This document shows positions 1 through 10,593 of a stretch of 64,000 nucleotides of DNA, piece after piece; position 1 is the stretch's first letter, and each line of letters begins with the position of its first letter. The notes under the pieces were generated by a model, which was given only the letters and a program-made list of their open reading frames with translations, was not told the DNA's origin and ran no database searches. The DNA is from Cephalotus follicularis (Eukaryota > Streptophyta > Magnoliopsida > Oxalidales > Cephalotaceae). The stretch covers positions 165,315-229,314 of the forward strand of contig BDDD01001672.1 of the NCBI GenBank assembly GCA_001972305.1, read 5' to 3'. A program made the translations under genes and the position numbers.

Positions 1-1722
1 TGCCACGTTGCCAAATCGGATCACTCCCGTATAGGGTGATACTCGAAGAAATACTCTATCACCCAGTTAAAATTCCAAATCCTTGTGACGTTTGTCTGCA
101 TAGCTTTTCTGTCTACTCTGACCTACCCGCAGTCACTCCTATGTGATCTTCACCTTTTCTATAGCATCCTTAACTATATCTGGACCCAATAACCTCCTTT
201 CACCTACCTTATCCCAACACAAGGTTGTTCTACATTGTCTGCCATACAAGGCCTCATAAGGTGCCATGCCGATACTAGCATGGTAACTATTATTATAAGC
301 AAACTCGATCAAAGTCACGTGGGTATCCCAACTACACCTAAAATCCATAACGCAGGCTCGCAACATATCCTCCAAATCCTGAATCGTACGCTCAGACTAC
401 CCATCAGTCTGAGGGTGATAAGCTGTACTGAGTTTGAACTCAATACCCAAAGCTACCTGCAAGCTCTGCTAAAATCTTGACGTAAACTGGGGGTCTGTAT
501 CTGATACAATATTGATGGGAATCCCATGCAGCCTAATAAAGTTATCTACATATAACAGTGCCAACCTGTCAAATATATAATCCACATGTATCGACAAGAA
601 ATGCGCCGACTTTGTCAATCGGTCAACTATAACCCATATAGCATCCCATCTTCTCTGAGTCGGTGTCAGTCCTGAGACAAAGTCCATGGTAATATGTTCC
701 AATTTTCACTCAAGAATGGGAAGCGACTGCAGTAATCATGAGGGTTTCTATCATTCTGCTTTGACCTGCTGGCATGTATAACATTTTGCCACCTATCGGG
801 CAATCTCCCTTTTCATGCCTCTCCACCAGTAATGCTATTTAAAATTTTGATTAATCTCAGTACTGCCAGGATGCACCGACCTTACAGAACAGTGAGTTGC
901 TTCCAAAATTTCTCGTTTAATAGCCTCCACATGTGGCACTCAAATCCTCTGGCCAAAGATTAGAGCACCATCCTCTTTGATATGGAAATTTGACCGAGAG
1001 CCCTCTCTGACCTCCTTAATATATTTTAACAGCCTCCAATCCTACTCCTATGTTTCCCGGATCTGATCTACTAATACCGATCTCAACTGTAAAGTGGCTA
1101 ACACTGCACCATTATCATCCACTGTTAACTCCGCACCCGTAAACCTCAACTGCTCCAACAATTGCAGATAAGTCAACTGTATGCGAGCAAGAGAAACAAA
1201 AGACTTCCTACTCAAGGAATTTGCCCCTACGTTTGCCTTACCCGGGGGATAATCAAAAGTGCAGTCCTAATACTTAATAAGCTCGATCCATCTCCTTTGA
1301 CTCAAATTAAGATGCTGCTGTGAAAATAAATACTTTAGACTTTTGTGGTCATTAAAGATTTGGCAAGTCTCCCCATATAGATAGTGTCACAAAATCTTTA
1401 AGGCAAAGACTAGTGCAGCTAACTCCAAGTCATGGGTAGGATAATTGAGCTCATGTATTTTCAACTGTCTCGAGGCATAAGCTATCACTTTCCCATGTTG
1501 CATTAATACACAACCTAATCCTTTCCTAGAGGCATCACTATATACTACAAATCCACCACCTGGAGATGGAAGTGCTAAAACTGGAGCTGAAGGTCAATCT
1601 ACTCTTAAACTCCTGGAAGCTTTGCTCATAATCATCAGTGCACTCAAACTTAGTTTCCTTCATTGTTAGCTTAGACAGAGGTGATGCTAACAAGGAGAAG
1701 CAATCAATAAACCCCCTGTAAT
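1..1722 (-). pseudogene. Gypsy-A pol, 3' part: RNase H and integrase, decayed
   Basis: Reading leftwards, 1260-1722 encodes the end of reverse transcriptase and an RNase H domain, with recognisable [15 protein letters not shown] and [14 protein letters not shown] stretches. About 740-900 holds the integrase zinc-binding region (CYTCQQVKAE). Positions 469-702 encode the integrase core start (MDFVSGL, WVIVDRLTKSAHF, IVSDTDPQFTSRF). Positions 139-375 encode the core end, with YNNSYHASIGMAPYEALYG. Positions 1-138 hold the start of the C-terminal region, cut by the window edge. Stop codons separate these blocks (for example in FALKIL-stop-HYLYGE), so no functional integrase is made. It is transcribed leftwards, like the rest of Gypsy-A. 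Copia-1 is inserted at 1722. Confidence 0.85.
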
Positions 1723-4247
1723 TGTTAGATTAGGGTGTCCCTGCAAGCCACGAGGAGGCTGCAGACATATGTTCTAAGTATATGACTCACTCTTGAATCA
1801 TACATTCTTAGTTCCATTCATGTTTTATTGTGCATATTTAGTAAATATTGGCATTTTGCTATATGTATTATCTCATACCGTCTCTACGGATCAGTTGATC
1901 ACCATGTCAACTGAATACACATATAGCGCCCTGTCCGTAAAGGGTTGGATCTCGTGCCTATGAGGTTATGAGAATGAGATCCTTACTCCCTTGTGACAAA
2001 AGTTCCAAGCCATAGGTTAACTCTCTAAGGGCAATTGATGAACCGTAAATACTTGCCGTGTTACGCTTGCTCCGAATGGTAAAGGAGGATGGATCATCTC
2101 ATTTCCATTCGGGTTTTACCCTAAAGCTGATGCGGGGTGCGTGCAGGGGCACGACACTGAACCGACCCACCATAGGTTATCTATTTGGAGAGTCAACACC
2201 TCTGTCAATAGAGTTCCTATTGTCACGGTAGTGCTTAGTCAAAGGTCACTAGTAGATCATACGTGATTTACGTTGTATCGTTAGACATGAGCGGCTAACA
2301 TACATTGTGTAGTAACTGCTTGGCTTTGATTTACTCCTTCCCCAGCACTAACCACGTGCTGGAAAAAGGGTTGTCTTTGGGCCTTATGGGAGCTCTATTG
2401 AGATGTATGGGCGAGTGCGCAAGATGAGATCGTCACACCCGTGTTGAGGGTTATAGGCTCTATGACATCTGTGACCATTGAAGACTTAAAGTCCTGGCCA
2501 GGCACTGGAAGATTGGGAACGAGAGGTTTCCGGGGATATCTCCCATAGTCTCAGTGCGTTCATAGAATTATATTTATCACGGTTTTTCCTAGGGGTGACA
2601 TTTATCAAAACCCTAGTCCACGATCGGAGCAGAGATGATGAAGGATACATGGCACGCAAACCGATGACAGTGATAAAGTACTGGGGAATCGGTTAACAAA
2701 TGATAGACGTGGTACTTTTTGGTCCGCATATCCGGGGGTGATTATAGATCACATCGGGACTACTAGCTGGATAGTCGTACCAGAACTTCGGGATGTTCTG
2801 AGAAATTTATCATCGTATCAGAAATCCACTGGGCTTTAGGGTCCCGCTTGATTATTGGGAAAGTGATGCATGCTGCACACATGCTCGCTTGGTGGTAAAT
2901 CTAGTTTTTAACTAGTATATATTATTTTGACATTAGTGGTTTGTTTTTCGTTCTACTAATAGTCATCTTGATGTATAAGAGATTTTACAGTTGGTGCATG
3001 ATTTAATTGTAATTAAATTAATTAAAGAGAGGGTCTTGAATTATTTAAAGTGAAAGACTTTAATTAAATCATTAAAGAGAGAAACATGTTTAATTAATCG
3101 AGAGAATTATTAAACATGTATGAGAAACAAAATTAAAATTGAAAGAGATTTTAATTAAAGAAGAAAAGAGAAATAAGAGCGAGAGAGACTTAAATTTTAT
3201 TAAGTCAAAATGCATTTTAAAAATATTTTTTAAATATCTCTCTCTCAATCTCTCTCACACTCTCTCCCACCAATCTCTCCCATCTCTCCCTTTTCTTCAT
3301 CTTACAATGCATGACTCGTGCGTTTTGGGCAGAGAAGAGACGCACATGGCATCTGGCGTGCAGGGGCGCACGATCCGGCCGGAGGATAGACCGGCGCTTC
3401 ACGCCAGAGGCCGTGAGAAGGCGAGCGACCATCCCTGGTAAGCCTTCTCCCTTCTCTCTCCCGTTTTCTCCCTTCTCCCCCGTTTCTCCATCTCGACCGT
3501 TTGCGTTTTTTGGCCGATTCTTGCTCCCGGCGTCTCTTCCACCGCCGTTGATCACAGTGGGTGGAGCCAATCCATGGCTCTATCCATTTTGATATTTATT
3601 TTGCGTTTCCCGGTCGTTTTTCGACAATTTTGTGTTTGGTGACTCAACTGGGCGAGTTTACGCGTCGGGCTGTTGTGACTTGGCATTTCGCGCCGAGTCA
3701 CGGTGAGTCTTGGGTTGGGGTGTGTCGGGCTTGTGTCGCTGAGCCGTTTGGTGGCTTGGCGGCCGCTGATGACAAACGGCGAGCCCACCCCGTGACTCAC
3801 CACCGGCCATTCTCTGCCTTCCAGGCTGAGTCTCACCGATTCTCGGTCACCTGTGCGTTCGTCATGGTGTTAGCGTCCACATATGTCAATGCCGGTCAAT
3901 GGCGAGTTGACCGAGACTCACTGAGTCCGAACTCAGTGAGTTGCCGCCTCTGGCCACCTTGTTCGGGCGCGGTTTCGGGTGTGTCTCCTCCAGATTCGGG
4001 TTGAGCAGATTTTTTGGAGTCCGTTGGTGTCAAGATCGGACAAAATGTGGACTGTCCGAAAATCGGTGGTGTTACCGGTGACCGGCAGTTGCTACTGCAA
4101 GCGTGTAGCGACAAAGTGATGGAGCCTCCAACGTTGGTATGATTGCTTCACTCTTACTTTTACTGTTACCGACGTGTGTTCGGTTTATCTTTTTGTGCAT
4201 GCTTGTTCTTGTTTTAGTTCGCTTGTTAATTAAACGGAGATCCTAGG
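1723..4247 (+). repeat. Copia-1 5' LTR, first segment
   Basis: This aligns with 20756-23250 of the 3' LTR throughout. It holds an AT-rich section with AATTAA repeats (3000-3200), a pyrimidine-rich stretch (3240-3300), and a GC-rich part with repeated TGAGTC/GACTCA words (3640-3960). Several 80-150 codon open frames exist on both strands of the GC-rich part (about 3139-4114). They change frame or length between the two LTR copies and match no family I know, so I do not call them genes. The segment ends in CTAGG (4243-4247), the Tat target duplication. Confidence 0.92.
3640..3960. repeat. TGAGTC/GACTCA palindrome cluster in Copia-1 5' LTR
   Basis: The word GACTCA or its complement TGAGTC recurs many times here. 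It includes the perfect palindrome GACTCACTGAGTC (3915-3927), followed at once by ACTCAGTGAGT (3931-3941). The homologous 3' LTR stretch (22690-22950) keeps the first palindrome at 22913-22925. The core resembles the half-sites bound by plant bZIP factors, but that is only a resemblance. The function is unknown. Confidence 0.6.
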
Positions 4248-5117
4248 TGTTGATACATAAATCCTTCCCTCAACAGTACCCCACGTGTAAGGGCTTGATT
4301 TGTTTAGGGAAACGCTATGATAATGCTCCGAGGAAAAGTAGAAGGCTATGGATGTTTCCCTGCACAGAAGAGCAAACACGTTGAAGGTTCAGGAGGATGT
4401 TCTCCCGGGGACACTCCGATGCTCAAGTTAGGAGAGAAAAGTAGGTTCTTTAGAGAATAAAAATGGCTGAGCTTTGTTCTGACTATTGAACTAGTATTTA
4501 TAGTGCAGGAGTGTAACTGTCCCATAAGGAAATGCTGAGGATCTCGGTCATTTCCCTTGATCTCCGCCTGATATGTTGCCACTTTCCTTGTAGGTAGTTC
4601 ATTATATAACTACTTCCTTATTTGGATGAAGGTGAATCCCAGGAAATTAGGCTGATTTCATGGCCTTATCCCATAAACGAAGAGGAGGTCCTCTGCAACA
4701 GGGCTGCCGAGGAGGTGAACCATGGTACTGTTGCCGAGGTGATGGGCCTCTTGCTTCCCTTTCGCTCCAAGGTCTTCAATGTCTGGAACTTGTGTCTGAG
4801 ACACTGGGTTCTCTGCCATACTTTCGAGGAGGAGGTCCTCGGCATAGGTGCTTTGAAGGATTGTTTCTTCCCTGTACCCTAAGAGAGCTCCTCGGATCAA
4901 AGAGGTCCTTGACACAGACATCATATGGGGCACTCTTAGTCAGGTTAGTACTCCTCGGCCCTGGTGTCTTGTGAATGTCTGCTCACTCGCTTCTCTGACT
5001 TGCCTTACTGAGCCTCCTCTAACCCATGTCCATGTGAGTTTCAAACCCCCCGGACATATGGCTTCATCCGAGGAGGACACGTGTCCTCCTTAATGTAAAG
5101 AGATTTTCCCCACATCA
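4248..5117 (-). repeat. Tat element 3' LTR
   Basis: This 870-bp LTR matches 14672-15551. On the minus strand a CTATAAATA box (complement at 4495-4503) is conserved in both LTRs and is the best candidate core promoter. The copy lacks the short GGCCTTTGCACAGGGAAAAC-like stretch present near 14860 in the other LTR, a small length difference. Confidence 0.92.
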
Positions 5118-5140
5118 TATGCCCCTCTGGTCCTTCTTCT
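5118..5140 (-). other. Tat element polypurine tract
   Basis: Next to the 3' LTR, the minus strand reads purine-rich sequence ending AGAGGGGCATA before TGATGTGGGG. This is where plus-strand DNA synthesis would be primed during reverse transcription. The position fits the element's minus orientation. Confidence 0.6.
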
Positions 5141-5526
5141 CTGAAAATGGTCAGAGGAGGAGGACCAAAGTTGAGAGCCGTGGCTCGGCCGGACACCTCT
5201 GCAGAGCTTTAAACTAGCTTTCCCTTGTGCAAGTGAGCCAAGGTTTAAAGTATTGCTTTTGGTGATTCTCTCACACAAAACGAAGTCTACTTGAGCAGAG
5301 GATTAAAGCTTGTCCTCTGGTTTGTACCTATTTTGGCTAACGGGCCTCGTGTCACGGGCCGTAATCATTAGCATTTAAGTCACGTATTGAATACGATTTC
5401 CTCAGAGCATTATCACAGAGTTTCCCGCCTCTGTCTCTTCGTTTCCCACGTCTGATTTGACGGTCCGTTCCCCAGCCGTTGGATCTGTGTGAGGTGGAGG
5501 GCCAGGATCTGAGCTACAAGTCACTA

Positions 5527-5734
5527 AAAGGTTATATTCTTCTCAAAGCAAACCTTTCGCTCCTTCAATATCCAGTACTCACATCATCGTTGAGAGCTTT
5601 CTAAGTTTGCTGTGCTTTCAGAACCCTATTTCATCACTCTTCATGAAAATCTTTGGTAAGTTTCTGTCATCTTCTTGCCTTTCTAGGTCGTTCTTAGATT
5701 TCCTTAGCAGTTCCTTCTTCTTTGTCTTAAGTTT
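5527..5734 (+). promoter_or_regulatory. Candidate promoter and 5' leader of the antisense gene
   Basis: A weak TATA-like word (GGTTATATTC, about 5530) lies 200 bp before the ATG at 5735. A GTAAG at 5656-5660 and a TTAGCAG ending at 5710 could bound a short leader intron. This is inference from position and splice-like words only. Confidence 0.3.
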
Positions 5735-8169
5735 ATGGCTAGTCAAGAACAATCCAGTGGGTCTTCTTCTGCTTCTCCCCTAGCGGTTGAGCCCTTGTCC
5801 ATGGTGGTTCGCACTGCCGAGAGACCACTTGGTGTTGAAGGTAGCCTAGGGGCTACGGTGGATGACCCTGCTGCTCCCACCACCGGGGCTAATCCCCCTC
5901 ATTCTGAAAGTTGTTTCGGTGTACGAACCCTCAGCCATGTTGAGGTGAAAAAACTCTCTGAGAGGTATAACTTTCCTCGTGGGTTAATGTACTGCCTTCC
6001 CTCGGATCCTCGGATGGTTACCATGAGTAGAGAAGGTCTTTTTGTGATCTTGGAAGGGGCACTCTCTCATGGTCTGAGGGTTCCAAGTCCCTCATTTGCC
6101 ATCTCGGTGTTAGAAAACTTTAGTCTTCATCGCTCACTTCTTCAACCTCAGTCTTGGAGCTTCATAACCGGCTTCCTCGTCAAGTGTATAGAGTCAGAGG
6201 TGGACGCGACAATGAACCTTTTCAAAGAGTTCCATGTCCTCTCGGCCACACCCAAAAAGAGCGGATATTTTTTCCAGTCTCGTTCTGGGGTGAAAAAACT
6301 TCTCCTCAACCCCACCAAGTACATAAAAAATTGGAGGAAGAGGTATTTTTTGATAAAGGACTTTGAAGGGTTCACTCCCTCTCCCTGGTGCGATTCTCTG
6401 GACACGGCATCTCTGAACAGGAGATCTCACCTGACCTCAGCGGAGAAGGTCAGCTTCAATAAACTCCTGGCCCTTGAGCCAGAGGATGTGAACTCCACCG
6501 TTCATGAGGATCGTCTGCTCCATGCTGGACTGAGCGTGGTCCTCGGACAAGAATCTCGGTCGGATGGAGCCGAGAACGATATCTTAGAGGGAGAGGGAGA
6601 TCAAGATAGTCCTTTGCCCCCAGTGTCAGAGGAAAGCTGTATAAAGCCTTTGTCTCCTCCACTCCTTAGTTTAGCGTTATTCTCATTCTTCTTGTATTTT
6701 GAATCTTTGACCTGAATCTTCATGTCTCCTTTTAGCTATGGCTCCTCGCCATGACTTCTCTTCCATCATGAAGGCTACCGACAAGAGGAAGACCCCTGCT
6801 GTAGGTGGACCGAAGCCGAAGGGGAAGAGCACCGTAGCTGAGGGGTCGAGGCCGCAGACCAAGACTCCTCCACCTGTTCGGATGCCTACTGCTGCTGCTG
6901 AGAAGAGGAGGAAGGCAGGCAAGAGGACTGCAGACGAAACCTCCCCCATTGACGAGCACATTCCTCTGATGAAGAAGAGCAGGAAGGGGACGGGTGCTGA
7001 GGGAGCCAAAAAGGGGAAGGAAGTCAAGGACGTCGCTGCCCTCGGAGCAAGTTCGCAGGATCTAATCATCATACCTCCAACTCGGGAGGCAGAGGACTTG
7101 CTGAACGAGTTTGAAGACATGGACTACACCAAACTGCACCTGAATGCTCCTTGGGTCCCCCAGGCGGTCAGTCGTCTGGTCTTCTTCCCCTTGGAGATGG
7201 AAGCCAGGGAGAAATGGTCCAACGAGCAGTTGGTAACCCAGTGTCTTTGGAGCAACTTGAGGGTACACAATCTTTTCCCCTGTTGCCTTGATTTCTTTTA
7301 TGTCTTTTCTCTTCACACTTACTGACATATATGCTCCTCTGACAGGCTCTGAACAACACTCAACTGCTGGTAGACAACTTCTCTGCCGTTGTGGCCAGGG
7401 ACAGGGAGCTGAGGGCGAGCATGGCTACATTGGAGGAGACTGCCTGCTCAGCTCAAGATCAACTAAACGAGGTTCTCAAAGACCAAGAGTCCTTGGTTGT
7501 GGAGAAGAAGCAAGCAGTTGAAGATTTGGAGGAGGAGAGGGCTGACAGGAAGGAGCTGGAGGCAGAGATGGATCACACCAGGAAGAAGTGCCTTGACCTG
7601 GAGGCAAAACTTGATCGCCAGCAGAGGAAGGATCAGGAATAGCTGTGGAGGGAACGGCACAGGGCCGTGGCAGACTTCAAATCCTTGGATGAGTTCAAGG
7701 AGCTGATGAGATCCTCTGTGGAGGAGTTCAAAGCCTCGGACGAGTTCGAGGAGGCAGTGTTTGAGGAAGCGGCCGAGTACTTCCCCCGGGGCTTCTATGC
7801 CTACAGGAACTGGATCTCCTCCTTATGCGTCCCGACGTCCCACTGGATGGAGTAGTGTATGGACCCTCGGCTAAAACTTTCGACTTCTATCCAGAGGGAA
7901 TTGATGCAGAGGAAGAGAAGCTCCGTCTTGAATTGGAGGAGGGAGTCTCATCTGCCATGGTGGACGAGCTGTCGATTCCAGGTTCACCAGACTTGGTTAT
8001 TCTTCCTGCGGATCCTGCCTTGACCTCGGATCCTGCACTAGACCCCCCTGCTATTCCTTCTTCATCGGCTCCAGTGGACCCCTCTTCTGGATTTGCAGCT
8101 CCTCCTCTGCCTTCCGTTGAAGCCTTCTTCGCTCCTCCACCCGAGCACGAAGATCCTCCTGAGCCCTAG
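5735..8169 (+). CDS. Antisense spliced gene of the Tat element (Transposase_28-like, coiled coil)
   Basis: This gene runs opposite to gag-pol. I infer three exons: 5735-6638, 6736-7262 and 7346-8169. Intron 1 (6639-6735) has GT...TTTTAG ends and joins in frame (phase 1). Intron 2 (7263-7345) has GT...GACAG ends and joins in phase 0. Exon 1 has a Ser-rich start, then about residues 65-215 resembling the 'putative gypsy type transposon' family (Pfam Transposase_28), with LPSDPRMVTMSREGLFV and SWSFITGFLVKCIES. Exon 2 is Lys/Arg-rich (GPKPKGK, EKRRKAGKR) and could hold nuclear signals. Exon 3 starts with a strong Glu/Lys coiled coil and ends Pro/Ser-rich. This copy is broken: an in-frame TAG at 7640-7642 and a frame change near 7830. 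Such antisense genes are known in Tat elements; their role is unknown. Confidence 0.72.
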
Positions 8170-8214
8170 TTTTTCACTTGTTTTTATGTTGTAATAGTCT
8201 TTCAACGAACTTGT

Positions 8215-8240
8215 ACTTCCTTTAATTTATAAATAAAGAA
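8215..8240 (+). terminator. Poly(A) signal region of the antisense gene
   Basis: AATAAA at 8232-8237 lies in an AT-rich stretch about 65 bp after the stop codon of the last exon. T-rich sequence precedes it, as is usual for plant 3' ends. It supports a real plus-strand transcription unit. Confidence 0.55.
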
Positions 8241-9027
8241 AGACTTTTTGCATTCTCTGATTTTTCTTGTGATTAACTTTTTGAATTATGTGGTTGACCT
8301 CTGTATGTATGTATATGTTAACAATTCCCTTAGGAACTCTAACTCTGCCCAAGTTACTGACTTCTTGAAGAAGCGAACACTTAAGTTTACTAGTCCTCGT
8401 GGGACACCTCATCCCAAAAGTGCTTAAGTAATTATAACTTGTCTTCATAGTTTATATTGCATTTACAGACTAATTTCTTGGTCTTCTTGGACAACTTCCT
8501 ATGGGTTTGCCGAGTAGAGTATCGTCTGACCTATTAGGTTTTTAGGACAGGTTGGCTGAGCTAGCAGTCCATATAGGGACACTTATATTAAAGTTCTTAG
8601 TCCGACGAGCTTGATCGTTGCGAGTTCCCATGGCTTCGCCTTTCAAGTCACGATTTTAGGACTGGTTGGACAAGTTCCCATTGTATTGCCAATCAAAGTT
8701 TGCTCCCTGGGGAGTCTTAGTGCTTCCTTGGAAGTCTTTGGATGATCCTCAGAAAGAGGCTTTAGGGTGCTCCTCGGAAGGAGGCTTTTGGGGTGCTCCT
8801 CGGAAGGAGTCTTTAGTCTGTCCGAGTCCTCGGGTTCTCTTCGCTTTCTCTTGGGCGGTCAAGCACACTCAGAGTAAAAATTGAGGGAGTTGATCGATGG
8901 CTGTTCAGAGGTTTGAGGACATGAACATTGGACCTCCGGTCCCTTGCAAACTTGAAACTACAATATGGAACACAAGTTTTGAAAACAAAATTTCTTTCAT
9001 TGATATATGAATTTGTACAACTTACAT
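8241..9027. other. Tat element spacer between antisense gene and integrase
   Basis: No coding potential is seen. A threefold 26-bp tandem repeat lies at about 8738-8815: GGTGCTCCTCGGAAGGAG recurs, and each unit can form a CTCC/GGAG hairpin. The rest shows looser repeats of phrases such as 'TTAGGACxGGTTGG' (8540 and 8660). Confidence 0.6.
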
Positions 9028-10593
9028 TCATTGATAATACTTCCTCAGATGCTCGGCATTCCATGCTCTGGCAATCTCCCTACCCCCCAAAGTTTCAAGT
9101 TTGAATGTTCCTAGGTGGAGGACCCTCTTGATATTGTATGGTCCTTCCCAGGCAGGGGAAAATTTTCCTCTGGTACCGGTGGGGTCTGCAACGGCTGAGT
9201 TGCGAAGGACTAGATCTCCTTGTCTTAGTGGTCTGGGGCTTACCCTTTTGTTATAGTAGCGGCTCACCCTCTGCTGGTAGGCTACAACTCTGATCGCAGC
9301 CTTATCTCTTAGTTTTTCCACTAGATCGAGGTTGCATCTGAGACCTTCTTCATTATTGTCTTCAGTGAAATGTACAACCCTTGGCGATTGTACTCCAATC
9401 TCCACTGGTATCATAGCCTCTGCCCCAAAATATATACTGTATGGTGATTCGCCGGTTGTAGTCTAAGGAGTTGTTATGTATGCCCATAGGACGCTTAGTA
9501 GCTCCTCTGCCCATCTTCCTTTGCTATCTTCTAAGCGCTTCTTCAAGCCCGAGATGATTTCTCTGTTGATCACCTTGGCTTGACCATTGCTTTGGGGGTA
9601 GGCTACTGAGGCAAGCCTATGTTCTATCCTCCACTCTTTACAAAAGTCACGGAAGGCTTGGCAATCAAACTACTTACCATTGTCTGTGAAAATTGTCCTT
9701 GGGACTCCAAATCTGCAGATGATTGACTTCCATACGAAGCTCTCCGTGTTCTTCTCTATAATTGTGGCCAGAGGTTCTGCTTCCACTCACTTAGTGAAGT
9801 ATTTTACTGCTACAATGAGAAACTTCCTCTAGCCTGTCGCCATAGGTAATGGTCCGACGAAGTCCATTCCCCATTGTGCAAAGGGCCATGGAGCCGTGAT
9901 AGACGTCAAAGGTTGGGAAGGTCTTCTGCTTATGTTTGCGTTCCGCTGGCACTTGTCGCACTTCCTCACTAAGTCTATAGCATCTTGATGCATAGTCATC
10001 CAGCAGTATCCTTGCCTCAATATCTTATGAGATAATGATCTGCCCCTTGTGTGGTTGCCACAAATTCCTTCATGGACCTCCCTCAGAGCATGACCAACCT
10101 CTAGGGGGGTCATACACCTTAACCAACGAAAGGAGAAAGACCTTTTGTAGAGGATCCCATCTCGGAGTTGGAATCTGTTTGCTGTGTAGACCAACTTCCT
10201 CGCCTCCATGAGGTCCTCGGGTAAGATTCCATTCCTCAGCCAATTCATAAAGGGAGTCTTCCAGTTTGTCTCCTGGGGTACATCTATGTCCATCACATCT
10301 ACTTCAGAGATTGTAGGCCTGTTTAGGTAGTCTACTAGCACGGTTTGAGCCGTTGCTAGTCTTCATAACTGGTTTGCTCGGGCGTTCTTGACTCTGGGTA
10401 CTTTCAAAACTTTTAGGAACTTAAAAGCTGACTTCATACTCTGAAAATGGGACAAGTATTTCAGCATTGTGTCTTCTCAGGCTTCATACTCTCCATTTGC
10501 TAGACCAACCACTAGCTCAGAATCACCGGACGCCTCTATCTTCTGCACCTCCAAGTGCTTTGCGATCACCAGCCAAACTATCAGAGCTTCCCA
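9028..10593 (-). pseudogene. Tat integrase (pol 3' end), decayed
   Basis: Positions 9829-10341 encode the HHCC zinc-binding domain (HEGICGNHTRGRSL ... CDKCQRNAN) and the start of the catalytic core (WGMDFVGPLPMATG, first Asp). The middle core (9415-9828) is readable but broken, with a stop after the second Asp block TIFTDNGK. Positions 9028-9414 encode the C-terminal domain, including SPRPLRQGDLVLR and the ending WNAEHLRKYY typical of Tat integrases. The stretch 10342-10593 links to the second RNase H and contains stops. Integrase would join the cDNA to chromosomal DNA in the nucleus; this copy cannot. Confidence 0.85.

Noticed and set aside
5735-8169. Host gene captured next to a retrotransposon
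   Set aside because: It lies strictly between integrase and the 3' LTR inside a Tat element with a perfect TSD. Antisense genes of this type are a known lineage trait.
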